A stretch of DNA of 17,999 bases from Actinomycetes bacterium. GTDB lineage: Bacteria; Actinomycetota; Actinomycetes; Mycobacteriales; Micromonosporaceae. The notes beneath the pieces were generated by a model that saw nothing but the letters and a program-made list of their open reading frames with translations, was not told where the DNA came from and did not search any database. The DNA lies in assembly GCA_021793335.1 (NCBI GenBank), contig JAJYSW010000040.1, positions 1 to 17,999 on the forward strand, given 5' to 3'. This document shows positions 6,219-13,781 of this stretch, piece by piece (positions within the stretch are counted from its first letter, which is position 1; each line of letters starts with the position of its first letter). Position numbers and translations under genes: made by a program.

Positions 6219-7298
6219 ATGAGCAACACCCCGCAGCCTCCAGCCGACGGCTGGCAGCCGCCGCAGTCTCCGCAAGAGCCCCCGGTGTACCGGCCCCACG
6301 AGCAGCCCCCCACCGAGGAGCCGCCCCCGTGGTCGCCGGAGAGTCAGCGCATGTCGCCACCGAGCCAGCGCATGTCGCCGCCCGGTCACCAGGTGCCCGT
6401 CGAGGACGTCGACGGCACGGTGAAGTACACGGGCGGCCCCGGCGGCCGACCGCAGGCGCCGTTCGGCCCGCCCCCGGGCGTGCCGGTGTCTCCTTTCGAC
6501 GGACCAGCGCAGCACCCGGCCCCCGGCATGCACCCCGTCTCGGGCATGCCGCCGGTCTCGGGGATGCCGGTCTCTCCGAGCCAAGGCGGCCAATTCGGGC
6601 CGCAGGGCGGCCAGCTGGTCCCCGTCTCGGGTGTGACGGGATCACAGCCGTGGGGCGGAGCGCAACCCGGCCAGATCCAACGCAAGAAGAAAAGCGGCGG
6701 TAAAGGTCCGCTGTGGATCTTGCTCGCCGGGGTCGTCGTGATCGCCGCTGCGCTCGGCGTCGGCGGATTCATCCTGTTCAACCCCATGGGCGGCGACAGC
6801 GGCCAGGACACCCCGTCCGCGACCATCGAGACGCCCGCCGCCCCCGAACCGATGGCGGTCGGCGACGCCACCGCCGGACTGAACTTCGTCGTCGGCGACG
6901 GCGCGGCCTGGGCCGAGAGCGGCGACTTCCCCACGGCCTTCGCCGCCGCCACGGGCGTTGCGACCGAAGAGGGCGCCTCGGCCTTCGTCGGCACCGTCGA
7001 CTCCGAGGCGCTCGGGGCCGATTCCGACGCGACCCTCGGCGATGTCGGCGCCGCATTCGACGCGGCGCTCGCCGAGCACCTCGGCGGCGAAGCGGCCGAA
7101 GCCACAGTCCAGACCTATTGGATCGACGCCCGGCCCGCCCAGTTCCGCACTTTCGCCGTCGGCGACGTCACGGTGTTCGCCGCGATCATCGAACTCGAAG
7201 ACGGCCATGCCGGATTCGCCGGATTCGCCGACGCCGACAGCGCGGAGGCCGTCGAGGGCTTCCGCGGCACCCTGCAATTCGGCGAGCCCGTACTGTGA
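6219..7298 (+). CDS. Proline-rich single-pass membrane protein of unknown function
   Basis: 359 aa, not recognised as a named family. Residues 1-155 are a disordered, Pro/Gln/Gly-rich cytoplasmic tail with internal repeats: SQRMSPP twice (encoded by adjacent 21-nt units at 6342-6383), then HPVSGMPP, VSGMPVSP and GGQFGPQGGQ. A basic patch QRKKKSGGKG precedes the membrane segment (about residues 165-186, LWILLAGVVVIAAALGVGGFIL), giving N-in, C-out topology. The exported part of about 170 aa is acidic, Ala/Gly-rich, has no cysteines, and looks like a small alpha/beta fold (FVVGDGAAWAESGDF, FRTFAVGDVTVFAAIIEL). The start ATG has GGTGAG 6 nt upstream. A 9-bp hairpin follows the stop, so it is probably a single-gene unit. 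Similar tail-plus-anchor designs are common among actinobacterial envelope proteins; no function is claimed. Confidence 0.8.
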   Translation: MSNTPQPPADGWQPPQSPQEPPVYRPHEQPPTEEPPPWSPESQRMSPPSQRMSPPGHQVPVEDVDGTVKYTGGPGGRPQAPFGPPPGVPVSPFDGPAQHPAPGMHPVSGMPPVSGMPVSPSQGGQFGPQGGQLVPVSGVTGSQPWGGAQPGQIQRKKKSGGKGPLWILLAGVVVIAAALGVGGFILFNPMGGDSGQDTPSATIETPAAPEPMAVGDATAGLNFVVGDGAAWAESGDFPTAFAAATGVATEEGASAFVGTVDSEALGADSDATLGDVGAAFDAALAEHLGGEAAEATVQTYWIDARPAQFRTFAVGDVTVFAAIIELEDGHAGFAGFADADSAEAVEGFRGTLQFGEPVL

Positions 7299-7302
7299 TC
7301 GA

Positions 7303-7331
7303 CGGCGGCGGTGCCCGACCGGCCGCCGCCG
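7303..7331 (+). terminator. 9-bp GC hairpin after the proline-rich protein gene
   Basis: CGGCGGCGG (7303-7311) pairs perfectly with CCGCCGCCG (7323-7331) across an 11-nt loop, starting 4 bp after the stop codon. It lies directly before the TACCCT promoter hexamer of the DAK2 gene, which fits terminator followed by new promoter. No T-tract. Confidence 0.55.
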
Positions 7332-7333
7332 CG

Positions 7334-7339
7334 TACCCT
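7334..7339 (+). promoter_or_regulatory. -10-like hexamer for the DAK2 gene
   Basis: TACCCT fits TANNNT and lies 8 nt before the GTG at 7348, so the transcript would be leaderless or nearly so. The -35 region is GC-rich and unclear. Confidence 0.4.
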
Positions 7340-7347
7340 GAGAGGCC

Positions 7348-8931
7348 GTGAAGGCAGACATCCCCGAACACGGCCCGCAGGACCTCGACGCCCGCGCCAT
7401 GCGGCAGTGGGCCGCGCGCGGCATCGACACGCTGACACGCCACCGACGCGTCGTCGACGAGCTCAACGTGTTCCCCGTCGCCGACTCCGACACGGCGACC
7501 AACATGGTCGCCACGCTCCAGGCCGCCTTCCAAGGGGCGACGCCGAACCTGCCGCTGCACGCACTGCTCGACGAGGCCGCCGGACGCGCGCTCCTGTCGG
7601 CCCGCGGGAACTCCGGGGTGATCCTCGCCCAGATGCTCCGCGGCCTGGCCGACGCCTGGACCGCCGAGAGCGTGGACGCCAAGGGCTTCGCCGCCGGGCT
7701 GCGCTCGGCCACCGACGCGGCCACCGCCGCAGTCGCGGTGCCCACCGCCGGCACCATCCTCACCGTTGCCGAGGCCGCCGCCTCCTCCGCCGCCAAAGCG
7801 GCATCGTTCGGGCTGGTCTCGGCCGCCCGCGCCGCCGCCGAGGCCGCCGCCGCCGCGGTCGCCGCCACGCCCACCCAACTGCCCGCCCTGGCCCGTGCCG
7901 GCGTGGTCGACGCCGGAGGGCTCGGGCTGACGCTGCTGCTGGAAGCCCTGGTCGACACGCTCACAGGCTCCACTTCGACCGGTGCGCTCGGGCTCTTGGA
8001 GAGCCACCGCGCCAGAGCCGCCGGACCGGTCGAAGAGGTCCCGCGCGAGACCGGCTCGGAAGCCTACGACTACGAGGTCCAGTACCTGCTCGAATCCTCG
8101 GCCGAAGCGGTCGACGAACTGCGCCGACGCCTGACCGAGCTGGGCGACTCCGTCGTCATCATCGGCTCGCGCGCCGCCGGCTCGGCCACGACGTTCAACG
8201 TCCACGTCCACGTCAACGACATCGGCGCGGCCATCGAGGCCGGGATCGAGCGCGGCCGGGTGCACCGGATCTCGGTGACCCGCTTCGACGACGCCTATTC
8301 GCGCCCTCCCACCCGGGACCTGGACCGGGCCGTCGTCGCCGTCACCGCCCAGCCGCAGCTGCGCGACCTGCTGGAGAACGAGGGATGCCGGGTGGCCGCC
8401 ACCGGCGGCGTCGACGACGTGCTGATGGCCGTCAGGGCCGGAGGCGGACCGAACGCGGCCGTCCTGGTCGACGACCCCGACGCGGTCGAGGCCGTCCGCG
8501 AAGCCGTGCAGGCCGCCCGCGGCGACGGCTATCGGGTCGCGGTCATCCCCACCGGCTCGATCATGCAGAGCCTGGCCGCCTTCGCCGTCCACGACGCCGA
8601 ACGGCCCTTCGACGACGACGTCATCGCCATGGCCGAGGCCGCCGCCTCCTGCCGCACCGCCGAAGTCCGCTACGAGAACGGCACGGTGTACGGCCTGGTC
8701 GACGGGGACGTCGTCCACACCGGGACCGACCCGGCGGTGGCCGCCCTCGACCTGGTCGACCGGCTGTGCTCGGCCGGGGCCGAACTCGTCACGCTGCTGG
8801 CGGGCGCCGAGTCGGACCCCGAAACCGTCACAGCCCTCAGCGATCATGTGGGGCGGGCGTGGCCGCTGGTGGAGATCCAGCGGCTGCCCGCCGGACAGGA
8901 CCGGCCGCTCATGCTGATCGGGGCGGAGTGA
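7348..8931 (+). CDS. DAK2-domain kinase, FakA/YloV-like
   Basis: 527 aa, close to FakA length. In FakA the N-terminal DhaL-like domain binds ATP and two magnesium ions and phosphorylates fatty acids held by a FakB protein. The metal-binding motif here is LNVFPVADSDTATNM, with D46, D48 and N52; the family norm is PVPDGDTGTN, so the aspartates are kept but two glycines are replaced by Ser and Ala. SARGNSGVILAQ (84-95) and DAGGLGLTLLLEALVD complete the domain. A conserved second part follows (YDYEVQYLLESS, GDSVVIIGS, HVHVND, GRVHRISVTRFDD), then a DegV-like C-terminal region (VAVIPTGSIMQ). No fakB is in the window. It lies directly before recG, the usual actinobacterial arrangement. The GTG start is chosen for the upstream TACCCT and GAGAGG; ATG 7399 is an alternative. 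Confidence 0.85.
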   Translation: MKADIPEHGPQDLDARAMRQWAARGIDTLTRHRRVVDELNVFPVADSDTATNMVATLQAAFQGATPNLPLHALLDEAAGRALLSARGNSGVILAQMLRGLADAWTAESVDAKGFAAGLRSATDAATAAVAVPTAGTILTVAEAAASSAAKAASFGLVSAARAAAEAAAAAVAATPTQLPALARAGVVDAGGLGLTLLLEALVDTLTGSTSTGALGLLESHRARAAGPVEEVPRETGSEAYDYEVQYLLESSAEAVDELRRRLTELGDSVVIIGSRAAGSATTFNVHVHVNDIGAAIEAGIERGRVHRISVTRFDDAYSRPPTRDLDRAVVAVTAQPQLRDLLENEGCRVAATGGVDDVLMAVRAGGGPNAAVLVDDPDAVEAVREAVQAARGDGYRVAVIPTGSIMQSLAAFAVHDAERPFDDDVIAMAEAAASCRTAEVRYENGTVYGLVDGDVVHTGTDPAVAALDLVDRLCSAGAELVTLLAGAESDPETVTALSDHVGRAWPLVEIQRLPAGQDRPLMLIGAE

Positions 8932-8977
8932 CGGGCCTGGACCCGAGCCGCCGAACGGGAAGAGGTGACCGCCGACC

Positions 8978-11179
8978 ATGAACATGGACACCCGGCTGCG
9001 CGACGCCGTGGGCAAGGGGCCCGCCGCCGCGCTCGATAAGTGCTTCGGCTTCGAGACCGTCGGAGACCTGCTGTCCCATTACCCGTTCCGCCACATTCAT
9101 CGCAGCGCACAGACGGACCTGGGCTCGCTCCGGGTCGGCGAGGAGGTCACGGTCTTCGCCCGGGTCCGCGCCGCCGTGTCGCGGGAACTGCCGCCCAAGC
9201 CCGGCCGGCGGGGCGGGAAGCCGATGAGACGCCACCTGCTCGAAGTCGTCATCGCCGACGAGGCGGGCCGCTCGGTCACGCTCGCCTACTTCAACCAGCG
9301 ATGGCATGCCCGGCAGCTCACCCCGGGCCGCCGCGGCCTGTTCGCGGGGAAGGTCGCGATGTTCCGCGGACGGCTCCAGCTGAACTCGCCCCAGTACCGG
9401 CTGCTCGCCGAGGACGACTCCGATCCGGACGAGGCCGTCGAGGAGCTCGCCCGCGAGATCATCCCCGTCTATCCGGCCACGGCCGAGCTGACGACATGGA
9501 AGATCGACAAGTGGGTGGGTCTCGTCCTCGACCGGCTGACCGACCCGCCGGATCCGCTGCCCGCCGCGATCCGCTCCAGGCAGGGCCTGATGGACTACGC
9601 CGCCGCGCTCCGTCGGATCCACCGGCCCGAGTCCTTCGAGGCGCTCGCCGCGGCCAAGAAACGCCTGAAGTGGCAGGAGGCGCTGGTCATGCAGGCCGCG
9701 CTGGTGCGCCGCAAGGCCGAGGCCACCCTCGCCTCGGCGACGCCGCGCCCGCGAGGCGGGGCGATCCTGGACGCCTTCGACGCCTCGCTGCCGTTCGAGC
9801 TCACCGCCGGACAGCGCCGGGTCGGCGAGGAGATCGCGGCCGAACTCGCCTCGGAGCATCCGATGCACCGGCTCCTGCAAGGCGACGTCGGTTCCGGCAA
9901 GACGCTCGTGGCCCTGCGCGCCATGCTCCAGGTCGTCGCCCACGGCGGTCAGGCCGCGATGCTCGCGCCCACCGAGGTCCTCGCCGCCCAGCACCACCGC
10001 TCGATCGTCGAGATGCTCGGCGATCTGGCCCGCGGCGGGGAACTCGGCGCGCCGGCGGAGGCCACCCGCGTCGCGCTGCTCACCGGCTCGGCCACCGCCG
10101 CGCGTCGCCGCCCCGTCCTGGAGGCCGTCGGGTCCGGGGAAGCGGGCATCGTCGTCGGCACCCACGCCTTGCTCTACGACGGCGTCGACTTCGCGGACCT
10201 CGGCTTCGTCGTCGTCGACGAACAGCACCGATTCGGCGTCGAGCAGCGGGACGCGCTGCGTTCCAAGGCCGAACGTCCGCCGCACACGCTGGTCATGACC
10301 GCCACCCCGATCCCCAGGACCGTCGCCATGACCGTCTACGGCGACCTGGAGACCAGTCGCCTGGCCGAGCTCCCGGCGGGCCGCAGCCCGATCGCCACCC
10401 ACGTGGTGCCCTATACCGACCAGCGCTGGATGAACCGCACGTGGGCGCGCGTCCGCGAGGAGGTCGCCGCCGGCCGCCAGGTCTACGTCGTCTGTCCTCG
10501 CGTGGGCGACGAGGGCAAGGACGAGCGCGGCGACCTCAAGGACACCGAGGACGCGGACGGCCAGGGCCGCCCGCCGCTGGCCGTCGTCGACACGATCGAG
10601 CGGCTTCGAAGCGGCCCGCTCCACGATCTGCGTCTCGGGCTCCTCCACGGCCGGCTCGACGCCGAGGAGAAGGACCGCGTCATGCGCGCCTACGCCGCCG
10701 GCGAGATCGACGTCCTGGTCGCCACCACGGTCATCGAGGTCGGGGTCAACGTCCCGAACGCCACCGCCATGGTCATCCTCGACGCCGAGCGCTTCGGCAT
10801 CTCCCAGCTCCACCAGTTGCGAGGCCGGGTCGGGCGCGGCCACCATCCGGGCCTGTGCCTGCTCGTCAGCGAAGCCGAGGACGGTACCGCGTCCCGTGAG
10901 CGTTTGGACGCGGTCGCCTCCACTGCCGACGGTTTCGCGCTCGCCGAACTCGACCTGGAGCAGCGCCGTGAGGGCGATGTCCTCGGCGCGGCCCAGTCCG
11001 GTACGAAATCGCACGTCAAGTTGCTGTCGCTGCTACGGGACGTCGATATCATCGAGACGGCCCGGCGCGATGCCGTCGAGTTGATCGCCGCCGATCCGCA
11101 GCTGCGTTCGGAGCCGGCGTTCGCGGCGCTGGTCGACGATCTGGCCGAAGAGCGCGGCGAATATCTGGAGAAGGGCTGA
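8978..11179 (+). CDS. recG: ATP-dependent DNA helicase RecG
   Basis: 733 aa, slightly longer than the E. coli enzyme. It reverses stalled replication forks and branch-migrates Holliday junctions. The N-terminal wedge/OB domain covers about residues 30-150, with KPGRRGGKPMRRH as a basic loop. Helicase motifs: GDVGSGKT (302-309, Walker A), APTEVLA (Ia), DEQH (414-417, Walker B), TATPIPRT (441-448, III), TTVIEVGVNVPNA (V) and QLRGRVGRG (613-621, VI). The C-terminal GDVLGAAQSG is the RecG-specific signature. An acidic insert (GDEGKDERGDLKDTEDADGQ) lies between motifs III and V. The ATG at 8978 has AAGAGGTG about 10 nt upstream; a second ATG lies two codons on. It follows the DAK2 gene by 46 bp and is probably cotranscribed with it. 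Confidence 0.97.
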   Translation: MNMDTRLRDAVGKGPAAALDKCFGFETVGDLLSHYPFRHIHRSAQTDLGSLRVGEEVTVFARVRAAVSRELPPKPGRRGGKPMRRHLLEVVIADEAGRSVTLAYFNQRWHARQLTPGRRGLFAGKVAMFRGRLQLNSPQYRLLAEDDSDPDEAVEELAREIIPVYPATAELTTWKIDKWVGLVLDRLTDPPDPLPAAIRSRQGLMDYAAALRRIHRPESFEALAAAKKRLKWQEALVMQAALVRRKAEATLASATPRPRGGAILDAFDASLPFELTAGQRRVGEEIAAELASEHPMHRLLQGDVGSGKTLVALRAMLQVVAHGGQAAMLAPTEVLAAQHHRSIVEMLGDLARGGELGAPAEATRVALLTGSATAARRRPVLEAVGSGEAGIVVGTHALLYDGVDFADLGFVVVDEQHRFGVEQRDALRSKAERPPHTLVMTATPIPRTVAMTVYGDLETSRLAELPAGRSPIATHVVPYTDQRWMNRTWARVREEVAAGRQVYVVCPRVGDEGKDERGDLKDTEDADGQGRPPLAVVDTIERLRSGPLHDLRLGLLHGRLDAEEKDRVMRAYAAGEIDVLVATTVIEVGVNVPNATAMVILDAERFGISQLHQLRGRVGRGHHPGLCLLVSEAEDGTASRERLDAVASTADGFALAELDLEQRREGDVLGAAQSGTKSHVKLLSLLRDVDIIETARRDAVELIAADPQLRSEPAFAALVDDLAEERGEYLEKG

Positions 11180-11194
11180 GCGGCCCGCCTGAGT

Positions 11195-11200
11195 TACAGT
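11195..11200 (+). promoter_or_regulatory. -10-like hexamer upstream of rsmD
   Basis: TACAGT fits TANNNT and lies 9 nt before the rsmD ATG, in the 30-bp gap after recG. There is no good ribosome binding site, so a short-leader or leaderless mRNA is possible. Confidence 0.35.
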
Positions 11201-11209
11201 GGTGGCCTC

Positions 11210-11767
11210 ATGACCAGAATCATCGCCGGGGCCTTCAAGGGCCGTCGTCTCGCCACGCCCTCGGGGGACCGCACTCGGCCCACCTCCGACCGGGTCCGCG
11301 AGGCGTTGTTCAACTCCCTCGCGCCCGGCGGCGATCTCGAAGGGCTCCGCTTCGTCGATCTGTACGCCGGGTCGGGCGCGGTCGGGATCGAGGCGATCTC
11401 GCGGGGGGCCGAGCACGCCCTGTTCGTCGAGTCCCACGCGCCCACTGCGAAGCTCTTGCGCCGCAATATCGCTGATCTGGGCGTCGCCGGTGCGCGTGTG
11501 ATCTCCGCCCCTGTCGCGAAGGCGCTGGCCTCGGCCCCGGAGGAGCCCTATGACATCGTCTTCGCCGACCCGCCGTACACTGTGGCCGATCGGGCGATCG
11601 CCGAGCTGCTCGCCGCACTGGTCGAGCACGATTGGCTGGCCGAGGGCGCGGACGTGGTGGTCGAGCGATCGGGGCGCGAGGCGAGCGTCCCGTGGCCCGA
11701 GCAGATCGCAGAAGACCGCGTCCGTCGCTATGGAACCACCGCACTTTGCTACGGTCACCGGCTGTGA
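11210..11767 (+). CDS. rsmD: 16S rRNA (guanine966-N2)-methyltransferase
   Basis: 185 aa, normal length. It transfers a methyl group from S-adenosylmethionine to N2 of G966 of 16S rRNA during small-subunit assembly. The N-terminus RIIAGAFKGRRLATP and RPTSDRVREALFN are family hallmarks. The cofactor loop is FVDLYAGSGAVGIEAISRG (from residue 48). The catalytic DPPY is at 120-123. It overlaps coaD by 4 nt (GTGA at 11764-11767), the common rsmD-coaD pairing, implying translational coupling. The upstream hexamer TACAGT suggests it may have its own promoter besides read-through from recG. Confidence 0.96.
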   Translation: MTRIIAGAFKGRRLATPSGDRTRPTSDRVREALFNSLAPGGDLEGLRFVDLYAGSGAVGIEAISRGAEHALFVESHAPTAKLLRRNIADLGVAGARVISAPVAKALASAPEEPYDIVFADPPYTVADRAIAELLAALVEHDWLAEGADVVVERSGREASVPWPEQIAEDRVRRYGTTALCYGHRL

Positions 11768-12255
11768 AACCTGAATCTCGACACGCCGTCTGTCCCGGTT
11801 CGTTCGATCCGGTGACGTACGGTCATCTCGACATCATCCGCCGCACCTCGCAGTTGTACGATGAGGTGTGGGTCGCGGTCTTCCACAACGCCTCCAAGAA
11901 CGCGGTGTTCACCGTCGAGGAGCGGGTGGAGCTCCTCCGGGAGACCACGGCCGACATGCCGAACGTCCGGGTCGCGTCGTTCCGAGGGCTGGTCGTCGAC
12001 TTCTGTGAAGAACGTGGAGTCGGTGTCATAGTCAAAGGGGTCCGTGCCGTGTCGGACTTCGACTACGAACTGCAAATGGCCCAGATGAACTATGGGTTGA
12101 GGGGTATTGAGACGGTGATGATGCCCACCAATCCGCTGTACTCCTTCCTTTCGTCCTCGATGGTCAAAGATGCGGCGAAGTGGGGCGGGGACATCTCCCC
12201 CCATGTCCCGGACATCGTCCAAAGGCGACTGGTGGAGCGCATGCGTCAGGAATGA
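11764..12255 (+). CDS. coaD: Phosphopantetheine adenylyltransferase
   Basis: 163 aa, normal length. It converts 4'-phosphopantetheine and ATP to dephospho-CoA and pyrophosphate, the penultimate step of CoA synthesis, as a hexamer in the cytoplasm. PGSFDPVTYGH (11-21) is the nucleotidyltransferase T/HxGH signature with H21. KGVRAVSDFDYELQMAQMN (91-109) is strongly conserved. FLSSSMVKD (128-136) takes the place of the usual ISST-VRE, so Ser replaces Thr and Lys replaces Arg. The GTG start lies in the rsmD stop (GTGA). An upstream in-frame extension to 11632 is inside rsmD and not credible. Confidence 0.96.
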   Translation: MKPESRHAVCPGSFDPVTYGHLDIIRRTSQLYDEVWVAVFHNASKNAVFTVEERVELLRETTADMPNVRVASFRGLVVDFCEERGVGVIVKGVRAVSDFDYELQMAQMNYGLRGIETVMMPTNPLYSFLSSSMVKDAAKWGGDISPHVPDIVQRRLVERMRQE

Positions 12256-12279
12256 CGCATATACAACCCCCTCATACGG

Positions 12280-12285
12280 GACAAT
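12280..12285 (+). promoter_or_regulatory. -10-like hexamer giving a leaderless start for the SepIVA-like gene
   Basis: GACAAT lies exactly 6 nt before the ATG at 12292, the spacing expected for leaderless actinobacterial transcripts, and no ribosome binding site is visible in the 36-bp gap after coaD. The first base differs from consensus T. Confidence 0.4.
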
Positions 12286-12291
12286 AGCCTC

Positions 12292-12831
12292 ATGACAGAT
12301 ATCGACGGGAGCAAATCGGTGGGTTCGCTCGACAGGATCGAAGAGATCATCGCCTATGTGGAGGCGGCCAGGGCCGTCCCGATGTCCCGCAGCTGCAAGG
12401 TGGACCGAGCCGAGCTCATAGCGATGCTGGAAGAGCTCCAGGGCGAGCTGCCCGGGGACATCCGCCGCGCCGAGGCCATGCTCCAGGAGCGCGACAAGAT
12501 CATCGAGGCGGGAGAGCGCGAGGCCGAGCGCATCATCTCCGAGGGCGAGGCCGAGCACGCCAGGCTCGTCTCGCGCCACGAGGTGACGGTCTCGGCCGAG
12601 CACGAGGGCAACCGCATCATCGCCGAGGCCCGCGGCGAGGCCCAGCGCCTGCGAGACGAGGTGGACGAGTACGTCGACACGACGCTCGCGAACTTCGAGC
12701 AGTTCCTGCAGCGGGCTCTGGCCGGTGTCGAGCGCGGCCGCGACAAGATGCACACGCTCCGCGAGATCGGCTCCTTCGCGCCGCACCAGGCCGAGGAGGT
12801 CGAGGACGAGCGGCCGCTTCCGCAGCTCTGA
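12292..12831 (+). CDS. sepIVA: SepIVA-like septation protein (DivIVA-type coiled coil)
   Basis: 179 aa, predicted soluble and mostly helical. After SLDRIEEIIAYVEAARAVPMS it has AELIAMLEELQGELPGDIRRAEAMLQ and a long charged coiled coil (about residues 55-150) with repeating REAERIISEGEAE and HEGNRIIAEARGEAQRLRDEVDEYV segments, ending in FEQFLQRALAGVERGRDKM and an acidic tail. In mycobacteria SepIVA is a DivIVA-domain septation factor encoded next to the DUF177 gene and rnc; the same neighbours follow here, which is the main basis for the name. It probably works in septum assembly or polar growth. A GC hairpin follows the stop. Confidence 0.8.
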   Translation: MTDIDGSKSVGSLDRIEEIIAYVEAARAVPMSRSCKVDRAELIAMLEELQGELPGDIRRAEAMLQERDKIIEAGEREAERIISEGEAEHARLVSRHEVTVSAEHEGNRIIAEARGEAQRLRDEVDEYVDTTLANFEQFLQRALAGVERGRDKMHTLREIGSFAPHQAEEVEDERPLPQL

Positions 12832-12834
12832 GGG

Positions 12835-12864
12835 CCGGTGCCGCGGCGGCGTGCCGCCGCCCGG
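12835..12864 (+). terminator. GC hairpin after the SepIVA-like gene
   Basis: GCGGCGG (12843-12849) pairs with CCGCCGC (12854-12860) around CGTG, with CCGG on both flanks able to extend it. It starts a few bases after the stop codon at 12831 and precedes a new promoter candidate. No T-tract. Confidence 0.45.
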
Positions 12865-12901
12865 TCCGAGCACCTGACTGGGTGCGCCCGCCCAGCTGAG
12901 G

Positions 12902-12907
12902 TAGCAT
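12902..12907 (+). promoter_or_regulatory. -10-like hexamer for the DUF177-rpmF transcript
   Basis: TAGCAT fits TANNNT, 55 nt before the DUF177 start. The expected -35 position is TGGGTG, a poor match. A perfect 14-bp palindrome lies at the predicted start of transcription. Confidence 0.35.
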
Positions 12908-12916
12908 TGTCGGCCG

Positions 12917-12930
12917 GCCTCGATCGAGGC
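12917..12930. promoter_or_regulatory. Perfect 14-bp palindrome in the DUF177-rpmF leader
   Basis: GCCTCGATCGAGGC is its own reverse complement. It begins 10 bp after the TAGCAT hexamer, covering the expected start point, where a bound repressor would block transcription. It could also form a hairpin at the mRNA 5' end. Confidence 0.4.
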
Positions 12931-12962
12931 GCATCTCCCTGACGAAGGACTGCCGTTCACCG

Positions 12963-13538
12963 ATGACCAACACTGCCTTGAATCCCGCGTCTCCACTGGT
13001 GGTCGACACCGCGGAGCTCGGGCGCAGCGTCGGCGCGACCATGCGCGTCGAACGCGAGGTCCCCGCGCCCGGGGCGCTCGGCCTCGGCGTGTACCAGGTC
13101 CCGGAGTCGTCACCGCTGTCGCTCGACCTCATCCTCACGGCGGTGAGTGAGGGCGTCCTCGCCGACGGCGACGTCGTGGCCGATGCCGAGGGGGAGTGTG
13201 CGAGGTGTCTCGCACCGATCGAGGACACTCTCAGAGTCCGAGTGCAGGAGCTGTACGCTTATGAAGGCTCCGTCACCGAGGAGACCACTGACGCCGACGA
13301 GGTTTTGCGGCTCCAGGGGGATCTGCTCGATCTGGAGCCTGCGGTTCGGGACGCGCTGGTGCTGGCGATGCCGGTCACTCCGCTGTGCCGACCTGACTGC
13401 CCGGGGCTGTGCGCCGAATGCGGCGTCCCCTGGGACGAGCTGCCCGACGACCACCGTCACGAGACGGTGGACCCGCGTTGGTCGGCATTGGAGAAGTTGC
13501 GGTCCGTCGACGTCGAAGGCGACGACAGGCCCGAGTAG
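12963..13538 (+). CDS. DUF177 / YceD family protein
   Basis: 191 aa. The family is encoded upstream of rpmF in most bacteria; its role is linked to 23S rRNA and large-subunit maturation but is poorly defined. Signatures: LVVDTAELGRSVGATM at the N-terminus, EGECARCLAPIE in the middle (CxxC), YEGSVTEE, and LLDLEPAVRDALVLAMPVTPLC leading into CRPDCPGLCAECG near residue 145, a cysteine cluster that may bind zinc, then DPRWSALEKLR, the typical end. The ATG has GAAGGA 13 nt upstream, a little far. It is separated from rpmF by 27 bp and shares its transcript. Confidence 0.9.
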   Translation: MTNTALNPASPLVVDTAELGRSVGATMRVEREVPAPGALGLGVYQVPESSPLSLDLILTAVSEGVLADGDVVADAEGECARCLAPIEDTLRVRVQELYAYEGSVTEETTDADEVLRLQGDLLDLEPAVRDALVLAMPVTPLCRPDCPGLCAECGVPWDELPDDHRHETVDPRWSALEKLRSVDVEGDDRPE

Positions 13539-13565
13539 CACAGCGTAAAAGTATGGAGTTCTGAA

Positions 13566-13739
13566 GTGGCTGTTCCGAAGCGTCGTACGTCGCGCAGCAA
13601 CACCCGACACCGTCGTTCGCAGTGGAAGGCTGCGCCGGTGCGTCTGGTCGATTGCTCGCAATGCCACGCCAAGAAGCGCGGCCACCAGGTCTGCGAAGTG
13701 TGCGGGACCTATAAGGGCCGCCAAGTCCTGGAGGCTTAG
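13566..13739 (+). CDS. rpmF: 50S ribosomal protein L32, zinc-ribbon form
   Basis: 57 aa, normal length. Large-subunit protein. Sequence begins VAVPKRRTSRSNTRHRRSQW, the typical basic N-terminus, followed by C30-x2-C33 and C43-x2-C46, an intact zinc ribbon. It ends YKGRQVLEA. The start is GTG, with GGAG at 13555-13558 and a 7-nt spacer. It directly follows the DUF177 gene, the near-universal pairing, and is followed at once by a strong hairpin. Both L28 and L32 in this window are the cysteine-containing forms. Confidence 0.96.
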   Translation: MAVPKRRTSRSNTRHRRSQWKAAPVRLVDCSQCHAKKRGHQVCEVCGTYKGRQVLEA

Positions 13740-13740
13740 C

Positions 13741-13781
13741 GAGGCGAAGGTCCGTTCGGGCCCACCCGGCGGGACCGCCTC
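13741..13781 (+). terminator. Long interrupted hairpin after rpmF
   Basis: GAGGC, GGTCC and CGGG (13741-13760) pair with CCCG, GGACC and GCCTC (13765-13781), 14 base pairs with small bulges. It begins one base after the rpmF stop codon. It would end or attenuate transcription before rnc, letting ribosomal protein and RNase III levels differ. Confidence 0.55.

Noticed and set aside
7186..9015. 609-codon minus-strand open frame opposite the DAK2 gene
   Set aside because: Gly/Arg/Asp-rich low-complexity product typical of the antisense of high-GC genes; the plus strand encodes recognisable DAK2 and RecG proteins.
8909..11014. 701-codon minus-strand open frame opposite recG
   Set aside because: Antisense shadow; the plus strand has all RecG helicase motifs and a proper start.
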